Assembly (NCBI RefSeq): GCF_933775445.1
Contig: NC_065875.1
Location: 17,917,555 to 17,981,554, forward strand
DNA: 64,000 nt
Origin: Argentina anserina
Taxonomy: Eukaryota; Streptophyta; Magnoliopsida; Rosales; Rosaceae
Direction of reading: 5' to 3'
Shown here: one piece after another, positions 35,337-46,122 of the stretch
How positions within the stretch are numbered: position 1 is the first letter of the stretch
Layout of the letters: each line of letters opens with the position of its first letter
Position numbers and translations under genes: made by a program
Notes under the pieces: model-generated
What the model saw: the letters and a program-made list of their open reading frames with translations, nothing else
Told to the model about the DNA's origin: nothing
Databases searched by the model: none

Positions 35337-36543
35337 TTTAGAAACTTGTAAATAAGTACCCGAATAGAATTAAATTTTCACATCTACAAAGTAAGATAAT
35401 TTCATATAAGTGATTATTTTATTTAATACAATTATTACAATTTTCGAAAAGTATTAATGATGTGGGTAATTAGTGATAAAGTCTTTTATGATTGTTTTGT
35501 TTTAAGATATAATCTCATAATTAATCATTTTTTTGTTACATTGTGACCAGGTAAACAAGTCATGAGATTTCTTGAATATTTATAACCATTAGATTAATTA
35601 CCAATCTAAGGCTACAAATACCACAGTATATGATACCCACAGGTACCCTAGAATTTTCCTTATTAATCCAATAACACACCTCTTCAGCCTTCCGACATCT
35701 ACCTATTCCTATCTCAACGGCACGCGCAGTATCAGTATCAACGGCTTGACGATTTTAGCCGATAAAACTAGTTATAATACGGTTAATACCAGACCTGTTT
35801 ATGTTTTCAATCCCTGCATTGAAGATATTATAACTCTTCCCGACAGCAACGTCGAAGCCGGAAAGTTTACCCACCATCTCGGATTTAGTGCTGTCACAAA
35901 CGAGTATAAGGTTCTCCAAGTGCATTGGTCTGGTGATTCGCATCATCTGGGTTATGTCACTTATGTTGACTCTCTAAGGTTCAAAATTTTCACTCTAGGT
36001 ACAACTTCATGGAGGCACATACAATTGAATTTTCCTTTTGAACCTGAAAGGCTACGCTTTGCTGAGAAAAGTGTGTGCCTACATGGAGGCATACATTGGA
36101 TGCATACATATCAGAAGATTATAGTTGTATTTGACGCTGGAGCCGAGAGATTCAGAGCCAACGTCCCACTTCCCGGAGATTTTAACTCCGGGGATATAGT
36201 TGAAGTGAACGGATGTGTGGCTGTGTACGATGATACGTCAATGTTTAAAGACGACATATTGTTGCTGTGGATTTTGGAGGATTACGAAAATCATGTGTGG
36301 GTTAAGAAGACTATCATATTCACCTCGAGTTGGCTGGACTTAGGAAACTCTATTCCGTTGGGTACAATCCACACAGGAGAGATCCTGCTCAAGCCTTCAC
36401 TACGGGACTCAGATGATATCTGCCTACATTTAAACAATATAGAGAGCGACAGCTTTCGAAAATTTCAGCATAGTTTGCCTCTGAAGAATGGTATATGGAG
36501 CTTTCTTACTAATTATAATGAAAGTGTAATCTCCTTGACATAA
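33908..36543 (+). CDS. F-box protein with F-box-associated domain; two exons (33908-34191, 35643-36543)
   Basis: Exon 1 encodes an F-box (residues about 8-50: LPTEIIWFLILTRLP, then CVCKSWSSLI), which docks on SKP1 in an SCF ubiquitin ligase. Exon 2 encodes the C-terminal substrate-side domain of the F-box-associated (FBA) type, with YPRIFLINP, GLTIL, YVFNP, LGFSA and YKVLQV blocks. Joining GAGACAG at 34191 to GTACCC at 35643 across a GT...AG intron restores one frame of 394 codons, with the split codon giving Arg. That is the usual length for the family. Without splicing the first frame ends at 34252. The 1,451-bp intron is unusual, since most members are intronless, and consists largely of a tandem repeat. 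No stop or shift is seen in the joined frame. Substrate unknown. A relic of a second copy lies at 31425-31790. Confidence 0.78.
34430..35290. repeat. ~240-bp tandem repeat, 3-4 diverged copies, inside the F-box intron
   Basis: The phrase CTCGTATTCGTTATAACG and its variants recur at 34671, 34914 and 35153 (periods 243 and 239). Accompanying phrases recur in order: ACACATTTGTCTTCAAA, AACATGTAAATAT, and TTATTACACAAA. An (AT)n run follows at 35304-35333. Confidence 0.8.
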
Positions 36544-36816
36544 TGAGGTGGGCACCTAAATTATCTACTGCGTATAAGGCGATTTTTGTTGTTTGATTTT
36601 CTAGTTAGGTAGGACTGATATTTGCTAGTTCTTGTTAACCTGTGTTCTAAACTTTGGTTGAGTGATCTTCACATGATAATAGACTGATAGTTAAATTACA
36701 TAGATTAAAACTTTCAAATTCTAATACAGTACTTGTATGATCCCATTATCAAACAAAAATTACAGGATTTTAGCTAGGTGCCACATTGGATTCTACAATT
36801 TCTAATGGAACTCATT

Positions 36817-37056
36817 TGTTAAGGAAGACGACCACTGACCATCAATCTCTCAGCCTAGTTAAAAATAGAATGTTATATTGATTGTTTGATACTGATTAAA
36901 TTGATACAAGGCTATAGGAAATATTAGAGAATATTGCACTGTTGTTAGCACTAATCCTAATGATTAAACCTAGCTGTTAACACCACCATGAGTAACATGC
37001 TCATGCTTTACCAGCTCTTCCAACACAGCTGTTCCAGCTCTTAGCTCACAATAACA
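36817..37056 (-). repeat. Short 3' LTR of the copia element
   Basis: Bounded by TG and CA on the minus strand and directly preceded by the purine tract GAGGGGGACT. Only this one LTR is present. Confidence 0.7.
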
Positions 37057-37159
37057 GTCCCCCTCAAGTTGGCGCATACATATCAACCATGCCCAACTTG
37101 CTAAGTGAGTCATAAAAGACCTTCTTAGACACTCATTTTGTGAATATATCCGCAAGTTG

Positions 37160-39333
37160 CTATTCTGTAGGAACAAACGGAAAACAAATGATTTTAGCAT
37201 CTAGCTTCTCCTTTATAAAGTGACGATCAACCTCTACATGTTTTGTACGATCATGCTGCACATGATTATGTGAAATATCAATAGCTGTCTTGTTGTCACA
37301 GTACAACTGTATAGCACACTTAGGCTTAACACCCAAATCTTGTAGCAAATTCCTAAACCATAACAACTCGCACACTCCCTGAGCCATACCTCTGTATTCT
37401 GCTTCAGCATTAGATCGAGCTACCACATTTTGTTTCTTACTCCTCCACGTAACAAGATTACCTCCAACAAAGGTAAAGTACCCTGATGTGGACCTCCGAT
37501 CCGTAATATTTCCAGCCCAGTCTGCATCTGTGAAGCCACAAATCTCAAGAATATTGTTGTGATTAGAAAAACATTACTCCTCTTCTTGGAGATGACTTTA
37601 AGTACCTCAAAATCCTCACAATAGCATCCATGTGATCCACACTCGGATTATGCATGAACTGACTCACTACACTTACTGCATACGCAACATCTGGCCTGGT
37701 ATGTGACAAATAAATCAAGCGTCCAACTAGCCTCTGATAACGAGTTTTGTCAGTGGGCACTTGATCTGGGTACTATGATAACCGATGGTTCTGCTCAATA
37801 GGAGTATCAATTGGAGTGCAATCTAACATACATGTCTCTGTTAGTAGATTAAGGATGTACTTCCTCTGACACAGATAGATACCATCACTTCCCCGGGCTA
37901 CCTCAATGCCCAAGAAGTACTTGAGTGTACCTAAGTAATTCATCTCAAACTTTGTGGCTAGCTGCTTTTGTAATCTGTCCACCTCAATAGTATCATTACC
38001 AGTAACTACCATATCGTCAACATATATGATTAGGGCTATTACCTTTCCTTGTTGGTGTTTGAGAAATAATGTGTGGTCTGAATTACTCTGCATGTAGCCA
38101 ATTTTCCTCATGAATTGTGAAAATCTTCCAAACCAAGCACGAGGAGACTGTTTAAGACCATACAAAGACTTTCTCAATCTGTATACAAAGTTATCTGGAG
38201 AAGCTGCCACATATCCAGGAGGAAGATCCATATACACTTCCTCTGTAAGTTCTCCATGAAGGAATGCATTTTTAACATCAAACTGTCTAAGTGGCCAGTT
38301 TAAGGTAGCAACAAAAGAGAGCAATACCCGAATAATATTCATCTTTGCAACCGGTGCAAATGTATCATCATAGTCTATGTCATATGTTTGGGTGAACCCT
38401 TTTGCTACTAGGCGTGCTTTATATCGGCTTATTGATTCATCTGGATTATGCTTCACTGTAAACACCCAACGACATCCCACGGCGTTCTTTCCATGTGGTG
38501 GAGGTACAAGCTCCCAAGTGTTGGCTTCTGTAATGCTTACATCTCTTCCTCCATCGCTTTTATCTGTTTTGTATCTCCCAATGCATCTTGCACTTTGTTA
38601 GGTATTGATACAACAGAAATTTGATTCACAAATGATTCATATGACTTAGACAATCTTTTGGTATACATAAAATTTTCCACATGATACTTAGCTTTAGCCT
38701 GAAGGGTAGGTTCATATTTTTTTGGCGGCTGACCACGAGTAGACCTATTTGGCAAGACATATTGTCTATTATTAGCTTCACTAGTATTAGCCCCAATAGA
38801 ATGACTAACCTCAGGTGAGTGATCTTCTGTATCAGGGGAACGTTGGTCAGGGGTATAAACAACAGTAGGGGAGACATGAGTGGCAGTTGTGTTGTCAGCT
38901 TTCGGTTCCTAATCTCTGGCGTGACTTCACTGCCGGAATCATCCGGTGGTGCATGTGTAGCTGACACATTGTTAATCTCAATAGAACCTGTCACTATATC
39001 TACTGGCTTACTTATCTCCCCCTCTCCATGATACAACGCTTCAAAATATGAATTCTCCCCCTGAAGAGCAGTATCAGAAGAGGCAAAATAGCTCATGTCC
39101 TCAAAGAAAGTAACATCCATAGTGACATAGTACTTCCTGGTAGGTGGATGATAGCAGCGGTACCCTTTCTGATGTCCTCCATACCCAACAAACACACATT
39201 TAACTGCCCGGGCATCTAATTTAGACCGTTGATGTTTTGGAAGATGGACAAAAGCAACACAACCGAAAACACGAGCAGGTAGATTATAAAAAGAGGGTAA
39301 TGAGACATGAGAAGATAGCCATGAATCTGTCAT
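37160..39333 (-). pseudogene. Copia pol: integrase C-terminus, reverse transcriptase, RNase H (broken)
   Basis: Frames at 39333-38626 (integrase C-terminal part with VFGCVAFVH and CVFVGY), 38480-37773 (RT, 235 residues, with KARLVAKGF, FDVKNAFLHG, YGLKQSPRAW and the catalytic IYVDDM), 37760-37563 and 37426-37160 (RNase H with SNAEAEYR and DNKTAI) are separated by stops and frameshifts. Gag, protease and the integrase core are gone. Confidence 0.9.
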
Positions 39334-40882
39334 GTGAACAGTATTTAGTAAAACAGTAAATGTTAACAGTGTTCAGTAAAACAGTAAAACATGAACAATA
39401 TTTAGTAAAACAGTAAATGTGAACAGTATTCAGTAAAATAGTAAACATGAACATTGTTTTATGAACAACATTTAGCTGTACTGAAATCGTCACTTGATAT
39501 TTTACGTACCGTTTTCTAAGCATTTTATCATGCTATTAGGTGACTGACGAAACGAGTGAGAAAATCACTTTTGGTGTCGTGGAAGTTGCACGTAGGAATT
39601 AAGGTAAGTAAACCTCACAATGATCATCATGATCGAAGTAGTATTATAATTATTGAATTTAGTTTGAGTTGTCACCATAGTCGTTGCATCACTAGTTTAT
39701 AAAAATTATTTTAAAAATATGTTTTGGTTTAAATTACATGAACTTAATTGTCTACGGTTCATGGGTAAGTGAAACACTATTTTAATAAATGATTTTGACA
39801 AGGTTTTTGTGATTATAGAGTATGGTGAATATGAATAAATCTCACTATGACGAGCATACTCTTGGTGGTGACTCATATTTATGTTTTCTTAAAAAGATCG
39901 AACTATGACATGTATATAATATAGTGGGTTGTGTATGTGTATAAAATGGTAAATACGATACATATATATGGGTTGCTATATTATATACTGTTACGTTGTT
40001 ATTTCCAAATGAATTATATTGTGGCAACTATATTTATTTTATTTGAGCAAGAGTCGCTTGTTGTAGTACAATAACATGGGTGGATTGTTATTGTACGTGG
40101 TTTTAGCATTGAGTTTTGTTAAAACATTTTCTGTCTTCCGACGTGTTTTCTGTCTTCAGATCTGTCTTCGGACATGTTGGCATGTCGGAACCTAGCCTTG
40201 GCCGGGCGAAAGTTACGATGCAGTTAGAGCTCTAGTCTGTCTGCCGGTGTACTGCATGAGGGATAACAGATGAGTTACCTGCTTTTGAGTACCCATATTT
40301 TTGGATATTGGGTAACAGATGTGTTTCCCAATGTCTGGCGACATACTGAATGAGGGGTAATAGATGAGTACCTGGGTCTCATGAGTACCCGTATTATAAA
40401 TGTATTTGTGTAAACAGATGGGTTGCTCGATTTCTCATGAGCACTTATATTTTCAGATATTATTGGACAACCAGATGGGCCGTCCTGTGACTCATGAGTA
40501 CATTTATAATTAAATGTTTTCAGTATTTTTCTCTTGTATCTTATTTGTGTTACACTGTTGGTTTACTCATACGAGCTGTAAAGCTTACCGGGTTTGTGTT
40601 TACAATCCCGGTGCACCTATTCGATGGTGTATGAGATAGTTTTGCAAGTGCAGATTAGCATAATTAGAGGGATTTCTCTGAAGATTTCTGAAGATTCCTT
40701 TCTGCTGTTTGTGGTGAGGATTGAGTGAATTTTACATTTCCATTGGTTGTGTATTATTCAAGGCGACTGAGTCATGATGTGGACTCAGTTTCGATACACT
40801 GTTATGATAAGATGATTTCAATATATTTGAGATTGTTTTAGAGTTTTCAGGGCTTCAAATTCGAAATTTCGGGGTCGTGACA
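39334..40882 (+). repeat. Gypsy LTR fragment (5'-truncated), related to copies A, B and D
   Basis: Begins inside the CAGTAA-rich zone of the LTR and runs to the normal LTR end (GGGGTCGTGACA at 40882), including the hairpin array (40180-40505). The first ~1 kb of the LTR, with the TATA box, is missing. The following bases are not a primer site, so this is a 3' LTR or solo LTR end. It abuts copia on the left and a LINE on the right. Confidence 0.85.
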
Positions 40883-42960
40883 CATGGTCTTCGTATTTGT
40901 GATGGTGCTCCTACTGTGAGTCATTTACTATTTGCTGATGATAGTATGTTGTATGCACGTGCTACTTTGCAAGATTGTGTCTTAATAAATGATATTCTGA
41001 AGTTTTATGAAGAAGCTTTTGGACAATAGGTCAATCTTCAGAAAAGTAATGTGGTTTTCAATGATAATGTTTTCCTTCAGGAACGTGGTCTTTTAACGGC
41101 TTGTTTGGGTGTGCAAGTTGCGGAGAAACATGATAAATACTTAGGTGTTCCTATGCATGTAGGTAGATCCAAGAATAATACGTTTGCTTATATTAAAGAC
41201 AAGTTGGCTAAGAAGCTTACGGGGTGGAGATGAAAATTATTGAGTGCAACAGGCAGGGAAGTCTTGATTAAGGTAGTTGCTCAGGCTATGCCATTGTATA
41301 TAATGAATAATTATCTTCTTCCTCAGAATTTGATACAGGAGCTTCATTAGTACTGTGCCAAGTTTTGGTGGGGAGGGACGGATGAAAAAAGTGGGATGCA
41401 TTGGAGAGCTTGGGATACTCTTTGTAAACTGAAGACTGAGGGTGGTATGGGCTTTCGTCATTTATTTACTTTCAATCTTGCTATGCTTGCCAAACAGGGT
41501 TGGAAAATTGAGTAGAAGCCTGACGCATTACCAAGCCGGCTCCTCAAATCTATCTACTTTCCAGATGATAGTTTTTGGGAAGCGGAACTTGGTGCGGCCC
41601 CTTCTTATGCCTGGCAGAGTATTATTGCTAGAAGAGATGTGTTGCATCAGGGGATCCGTAGACAAATTGGAGATGGTTTTTCTACTAGTATTTGGGAGGA
41701 TCCTTGGTTGGAAGGTGTTGCTTTGGCTCAATACATAAACCCTAGGGTTCAAAGGGTTTCTGAGTTATTCTCTCGGTCTGGTATATGGAACTCAGTGTTG
41801 CTAGCACAGTTGTTTCATGCTGAGATTGTCAGTCAGATTTTGGCTCTTTCTATTAGTGTGCGGTCTCATTCGGATCGGTGAATTTGTGGTGCTGATAGGA
41901 ATGGTCAATTTACAGTTAAGTCTGCATACCATTTAGCTCGGCGTCGGATTCTGGAAGAGTCTGCCTCTCATAACCCGAGCTCATTGTTAAGGAATAAGAT
42001 ATGTAAAGCTCATGTTTCAGATAAGGTGAAGATTTGTGTGTGGAAAGCGGCTTCAAATATTCACTCCACTAATAGTAGCCTCAGTGAAAAGAGTATTGAC
42101 ATTGATACCCAGTGCCCATTCTGTGAGGATGAGGTCGAATCCCCGATCCATGCACTTAGAGACTGTGGTCATGTTGTCTCTTGCCTCTAGGAGGCTCATA
42201 TTGTGGCTCCAGGACAGGAGGCTCAAGTTTATGATTGGTTAATGAGATGTCAGACTACTAACCCACACGGTTTTCCCCTTTAATGATGAGTTTATGGGCC
42301 ATCTGGAGTAACATGAATTTCAAGGTATGGGATGATGATGCCAAAACTGCCTCTGTACTGATGCCTTCAATGATTGGTTAGTGGAATGAGTTTACACAGG
42401 TGCACACTCCTTCAAGGAGTCCAAGGGCTCGGGTTTGTCCTCCTTGGCAACCACCTGGGATTGGGATGCTCAAATTGAATGTTGATGCTACTTTTCATCT
42501 TTCTGAGGATACTGGATTGGGAGGTGCCATCTGTGACCATACTGGACATTGTTTAGGAGTTTTCTCTGTTTATTGGGATCGAGCTCAGTCTCCTCTGCAT
42601 GCTGAGCTCCATGCTGTGATGGAGGGGTTGAAGATTGTTAGGCGATATGCCTTCACTTCTCTAATTATTGAATCTGATTGTCATGTTCTAGTGGATGTTG
42701 TTCAACAAGGTACGTTAGATCATTCAACGTTTGGTTTTCTTATTGAGGATCTTCATTGGAGTATGCGTTTGGCTAGTGGAGCGCGTTTGTCTCATGTTAG
42801 ACGGTTCACTAATTCTATAGATCATTCTCTTGCTAGATTAGCTTTGATTTCAAAATCCAGTTTAGCTTTTTCTAATATAATCTATCTGGCTGTGGAGGAG
42901 ATCATAGCCTTTAAGTGTAATTATATATAGTCCATATCCAGAGTGAATATTCACTATGAA
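40883..42960 (+). mobile_element. LINE (L1-type) fragment: RT C-terminus, zinc finger, RNase H
   Basis: From its first base it reads as LINE reverse transcriptase (HLLFADD at about 40930). It continues with the post-RT region (KYLGVPMHVGR, GWR), the zf-RVT domain (CPFCEDEVESP at about 42113) and an RNase H domain (42400-42930) with the acidic residues in NVDATF, AELHAV, ESDCHV and SIDHSL. In-frame stops at 41027, 41231, 41879 and 42188 inactivate it. The gypsy LTR insertion removed everything before the FADD motif. No poly(A) tail is evident. Confidence 0.88.
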
Positions 42961-43108
42961 ATTAATGAGTGAAATTCCAATTCTGGCACACTTTTCGGTT
43001 ATATTTTTTCATCTTGGGTGATTCAATATTTGGTATGCTATTTAAGATCATCTCTACAAGATTTCATCAGATTCGGTTATCGTTAAAGTATTAAAATTAG
43101 ATTAAATC

Positions 43109-46082
43109 TGTAACGACCCCAAAATTTCGAGCTTTAAAACTCAAAATTCTAAAGTCATTAAACACCAAATAATCTCAAATAACTCGAAATCATTAAAGTG
43201 TAACAGCGGATCAATTCTGAGTTCTCAATACAACTCAGTCAACCAATTATTACAATCCAAATTTATAATCCATACATAAAATGGAAATGTAATAATCCTC
43301 ACAAATCACTCACAAATCTCACAAATGAAATTACACAACATCTCACACACAAACTCACGCTAAAACCTCACCACAAGTAGGATAAGAACGACTTCAAGCC
43401 TCTGTAGTCGTCACTCAACTCCCACTAATCAGCACCTGCAGAATGATCCCCTACACCATCGAATTGGTGCACCGGGATTGTAAACACAAACCCGGTAAGC
43501 TTATAGCTCGTATGAGTAAAATCACAAAACAGTTCGCATATCAAAATACACGAAAGATCACAATCAACAAATATAAATGCCCCCATGAGCCAATGGTCAG
43601 CCCATCTGGTTGACCCAAAGAAATATGAAATAAAAAGCTCATGAGGAAATTAAGTAACCCTTCTGGTTACCCAATGCATTTATAATACGGGTACCAAGAA
43701 CGCTGGTACACATCTGTTACCCCTCTCGTAATACACCGTTGATATTGGATAGCCACCCGCTACCCAACATCCAAAATACACCGAGTACCCATGAGCAGAT
43801 AACCACCCGTTACCTCACATGCAGTACTAAGGCAGACAGACTAGAGCTCTAACTGTATCGTAACTTTCGCCCGGCCAAAGGCTAGGTTCCGACTTGCCAC
43901 ACAAGTACAATAATCTCACATCATATTGTACCGAAATCACGTCCGAAGACAAATCACATTTTAACAACCTCAATGTTAAAAACACGTACAATAATCACAC
44001 ATCATATTATACGCTTTAAAACTTTCACGATATCACCACAATAAAAATCATAACAGTATATTATATAGCAAACTATATATATTCGTATTTATTACCATTT
44101 ATACAATATATACATAGTCCACTATATCCTATACATGTCATATTTCATAACCACTTGAAGAATTACGTACAATATTCTCACATACTCATGCTCAATTTTC
44201 CGTCACCGAAATGACTATTTTTAATGAATTAATAATAGTACGTAATTTAATGAACTATATATATATTATGTACCTATTACCATTATACTATATATACGTA
44301 GTCCACTAAATTATATACATGTTATAATTCATTTGATAAACACACTTGCAAAATGTTGAATCACCACGAGGGTAGATTCGTAAATTCAGTGAGATTTTAC
44401 TCACCTTATTGACTTGAGCGTAATTCCTCAATTTCCAATAATAATCCCTTTCCTCGATTTAGCGATCACCTTAAAAAGATAAAAACAAGCATTTAGAATC
44501 GTTTCGTAAACCTTTAAATGCCAAAACAGTAATATACGGTTACTGTTCAGCAATTTTGGTTTATACGAAGTTACTGTTCACTATTCACGGTTACTGTACA
44601 ATTACTCAATTAATACGTATTTCTGTACGTATAAGTACTATATACGTATTTCTGTACGTATAAGTACTATATACGTATTTCTGCACGTATAAATACTATA
44701 TACGTATTTCTGTACGTATAAATATTAAATACGTATTTTTGCACGTATAAATATTAATACGTATTTCTGTACGTATAAATATTAATACGTATTTCTGTAC
44801 GTATAAATATTAATACGTATTCCTGTACGTATAAATATTAATACGTATTTCTGTACGTATACGTACGATTTAAATGTAAATACAACTCAGTAAATAAAAT
44901 TTACTAAATTACCCTTTTACAAATTACTTTTTACATTTACTGAAAGTAATTTATAATTACATTTACCGAAGGTAAAAATTAATTACATTTACCGTAGTAA
45001 ATAAAATTTACATTTACATTTACCATTACACAGTAAATTACCAAAATACCCTTCTTGTCGAAACTATTCACACCGCCGCAGGTGGCGGCGCGTGGGGCAC
45101 ACGCGCCACCCGCCGGCAGGCGGCGCGTGGGGCTCACTCGCCGACGCCACCACGGCGCGTGTTGCGCCACCGCCGTGCCCAAACTCTCCCCCTCCTCCTC
45201 CTCTACCTTCCTACGGTCTCCGATTACACCTAGGCCAATCCTAGCCTCCTCACGCGCCGCCCCTAGGCGGCGGTATCTCCCACCCTCCTTCACCCGATTT
45301 CTTCCCCAATCTCTCCAATTCGAATCCCTAATCTCCCAATCCATCCAAAAACACCACAAAAACAACACAACCATGAATCAAACGTCTCCTTACCTAGATC
45401 GGAGTCCAAAACAGTCGGGAACTCTTGGATCGGTGAAGAGCTTCGTGCTCCCTCTTCGTCGTGGCTCCTTGGCGGCGGACAGAGGCACGGCGTGCTTGAG
45501 GTGGTAGCAGGGACTGGCGGAGAGCACAGTTGCCGTTGGTGAGGAGAGGGAGGGTGCGAGGGAGAGAGCGAGAGAGAGATAGAGTTCGGATCGAGGGGGA
45601 TGGAAGAGTGATCAGTGAGAGGGAGAGGAAGAGAGCGATCGGTGAGGGAGAGGAAGAAAAAGTCGAGAGAGTGAGAGAGAAGGGAGAGCGGCGGGTTGAG
45701 AGAGAGAGAAGTGAGATGAGGGTTTCTGATTAAGGAAACCCTAATCCTATAATTACCTATTTATACTAGTTTCCAAATCGGAAACTAACTTCCGACGTTA
45801 ATAACTTTTACCTCCGACGTCCGATTCGAACGCGTCACATATCCACAAACTCGTATCGACGAGCTCTACAACTTCCGTGAAGAAAGTTTTCACAACCGAG
45901 CGACAAATTAAAAGTCGCTAAATTCGTTCGGAAACGTAACGTTTTCTTATTAAACGTTCTCGGAACGTTTCCGTTCCCGTTTCGTAACGTTTGCAAGCAA
46001 TCATATTCGGTTTAAATCAAACTTCACAACTTTATAGAATTTAATTCAATTCAAATAATGTTTGAAAACGAGGGTTATTACA
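43109..46082 (-). repeat. 3' LTR of copy D
   Basis: Complement runs TGTAATAACC (right) to GGGTCGTTACA (left). Contains the hairpin array (43578-43905), a minisatellite (44611-44870), a GC-rich block (45070-45180) and GAGA-rich sequence near 45600-45720. Confidence 0.95.
44611..44870. repeat. 28-29-bp minisatellite with TACGTA palindromes (3' LTR of copy D)
   Basis: About nine units of the form TACGTATTTCTGTACGTATAA plus a short AT tail, starting at 44614, 44643, 44672, 44701, 44730, 44758 and on. Each unit holds two TACGTA-like palindromes 15 bp apart. Confidence 0.9.
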
Positions 46083-46100
46083 ATCTACCCCCCTTAAAGG
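46083..46100 (-). other. Polypurine tract of copy D
   Basis: Complement reads CCTTTAAGGGGGGTAGAT, immediately before the 3' LTR. Confidence 0.8.
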
Positions 46101-46122
46101 AATTTCGTCCCGAAATTCAAGC

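Larger units (their letters stand above)
36817..39333 (-). mobile_element. Ty1/copia retrotransposon, 3' portion only
   Basis: On the minus strand: integrase C-terminal part, reverse transcriptase, RNase H, polypurine tract (complement at 37057-37069, AGTCCCCCTC), then a short 3' LTR of 240 bp (36817-37056, TGTTAT...TTAACA). Everything upstream of the integrase C-terminal part is missing; at 39333 the sequence changes to a gypsy LTR. The short LTR would fit the Ale/Retrofit group, but this is a guess. Confidence 0.85.

Noticed and set aside
39334..40882. Treating this as the 5' LTR of a longer gypsy element
   Set aside because: No primer binding site follows position 40882 and the next bases continue a LINE reverse transcriptase frame.
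44611..44870. CRISPR-like regularly spaced repeat
   Set aside because: Units are contiguous with no unique spacers, in a plant LTR; it is a minisatellite.
45055..45507. Open frame of 150 codons, repeated identically at 52863-53315
   Set aside because: It lies inside both LTRs of copy D, in GC-rich leader sequence, with low-complexity residues and no domain. It is duplicated only because the LTRs are.
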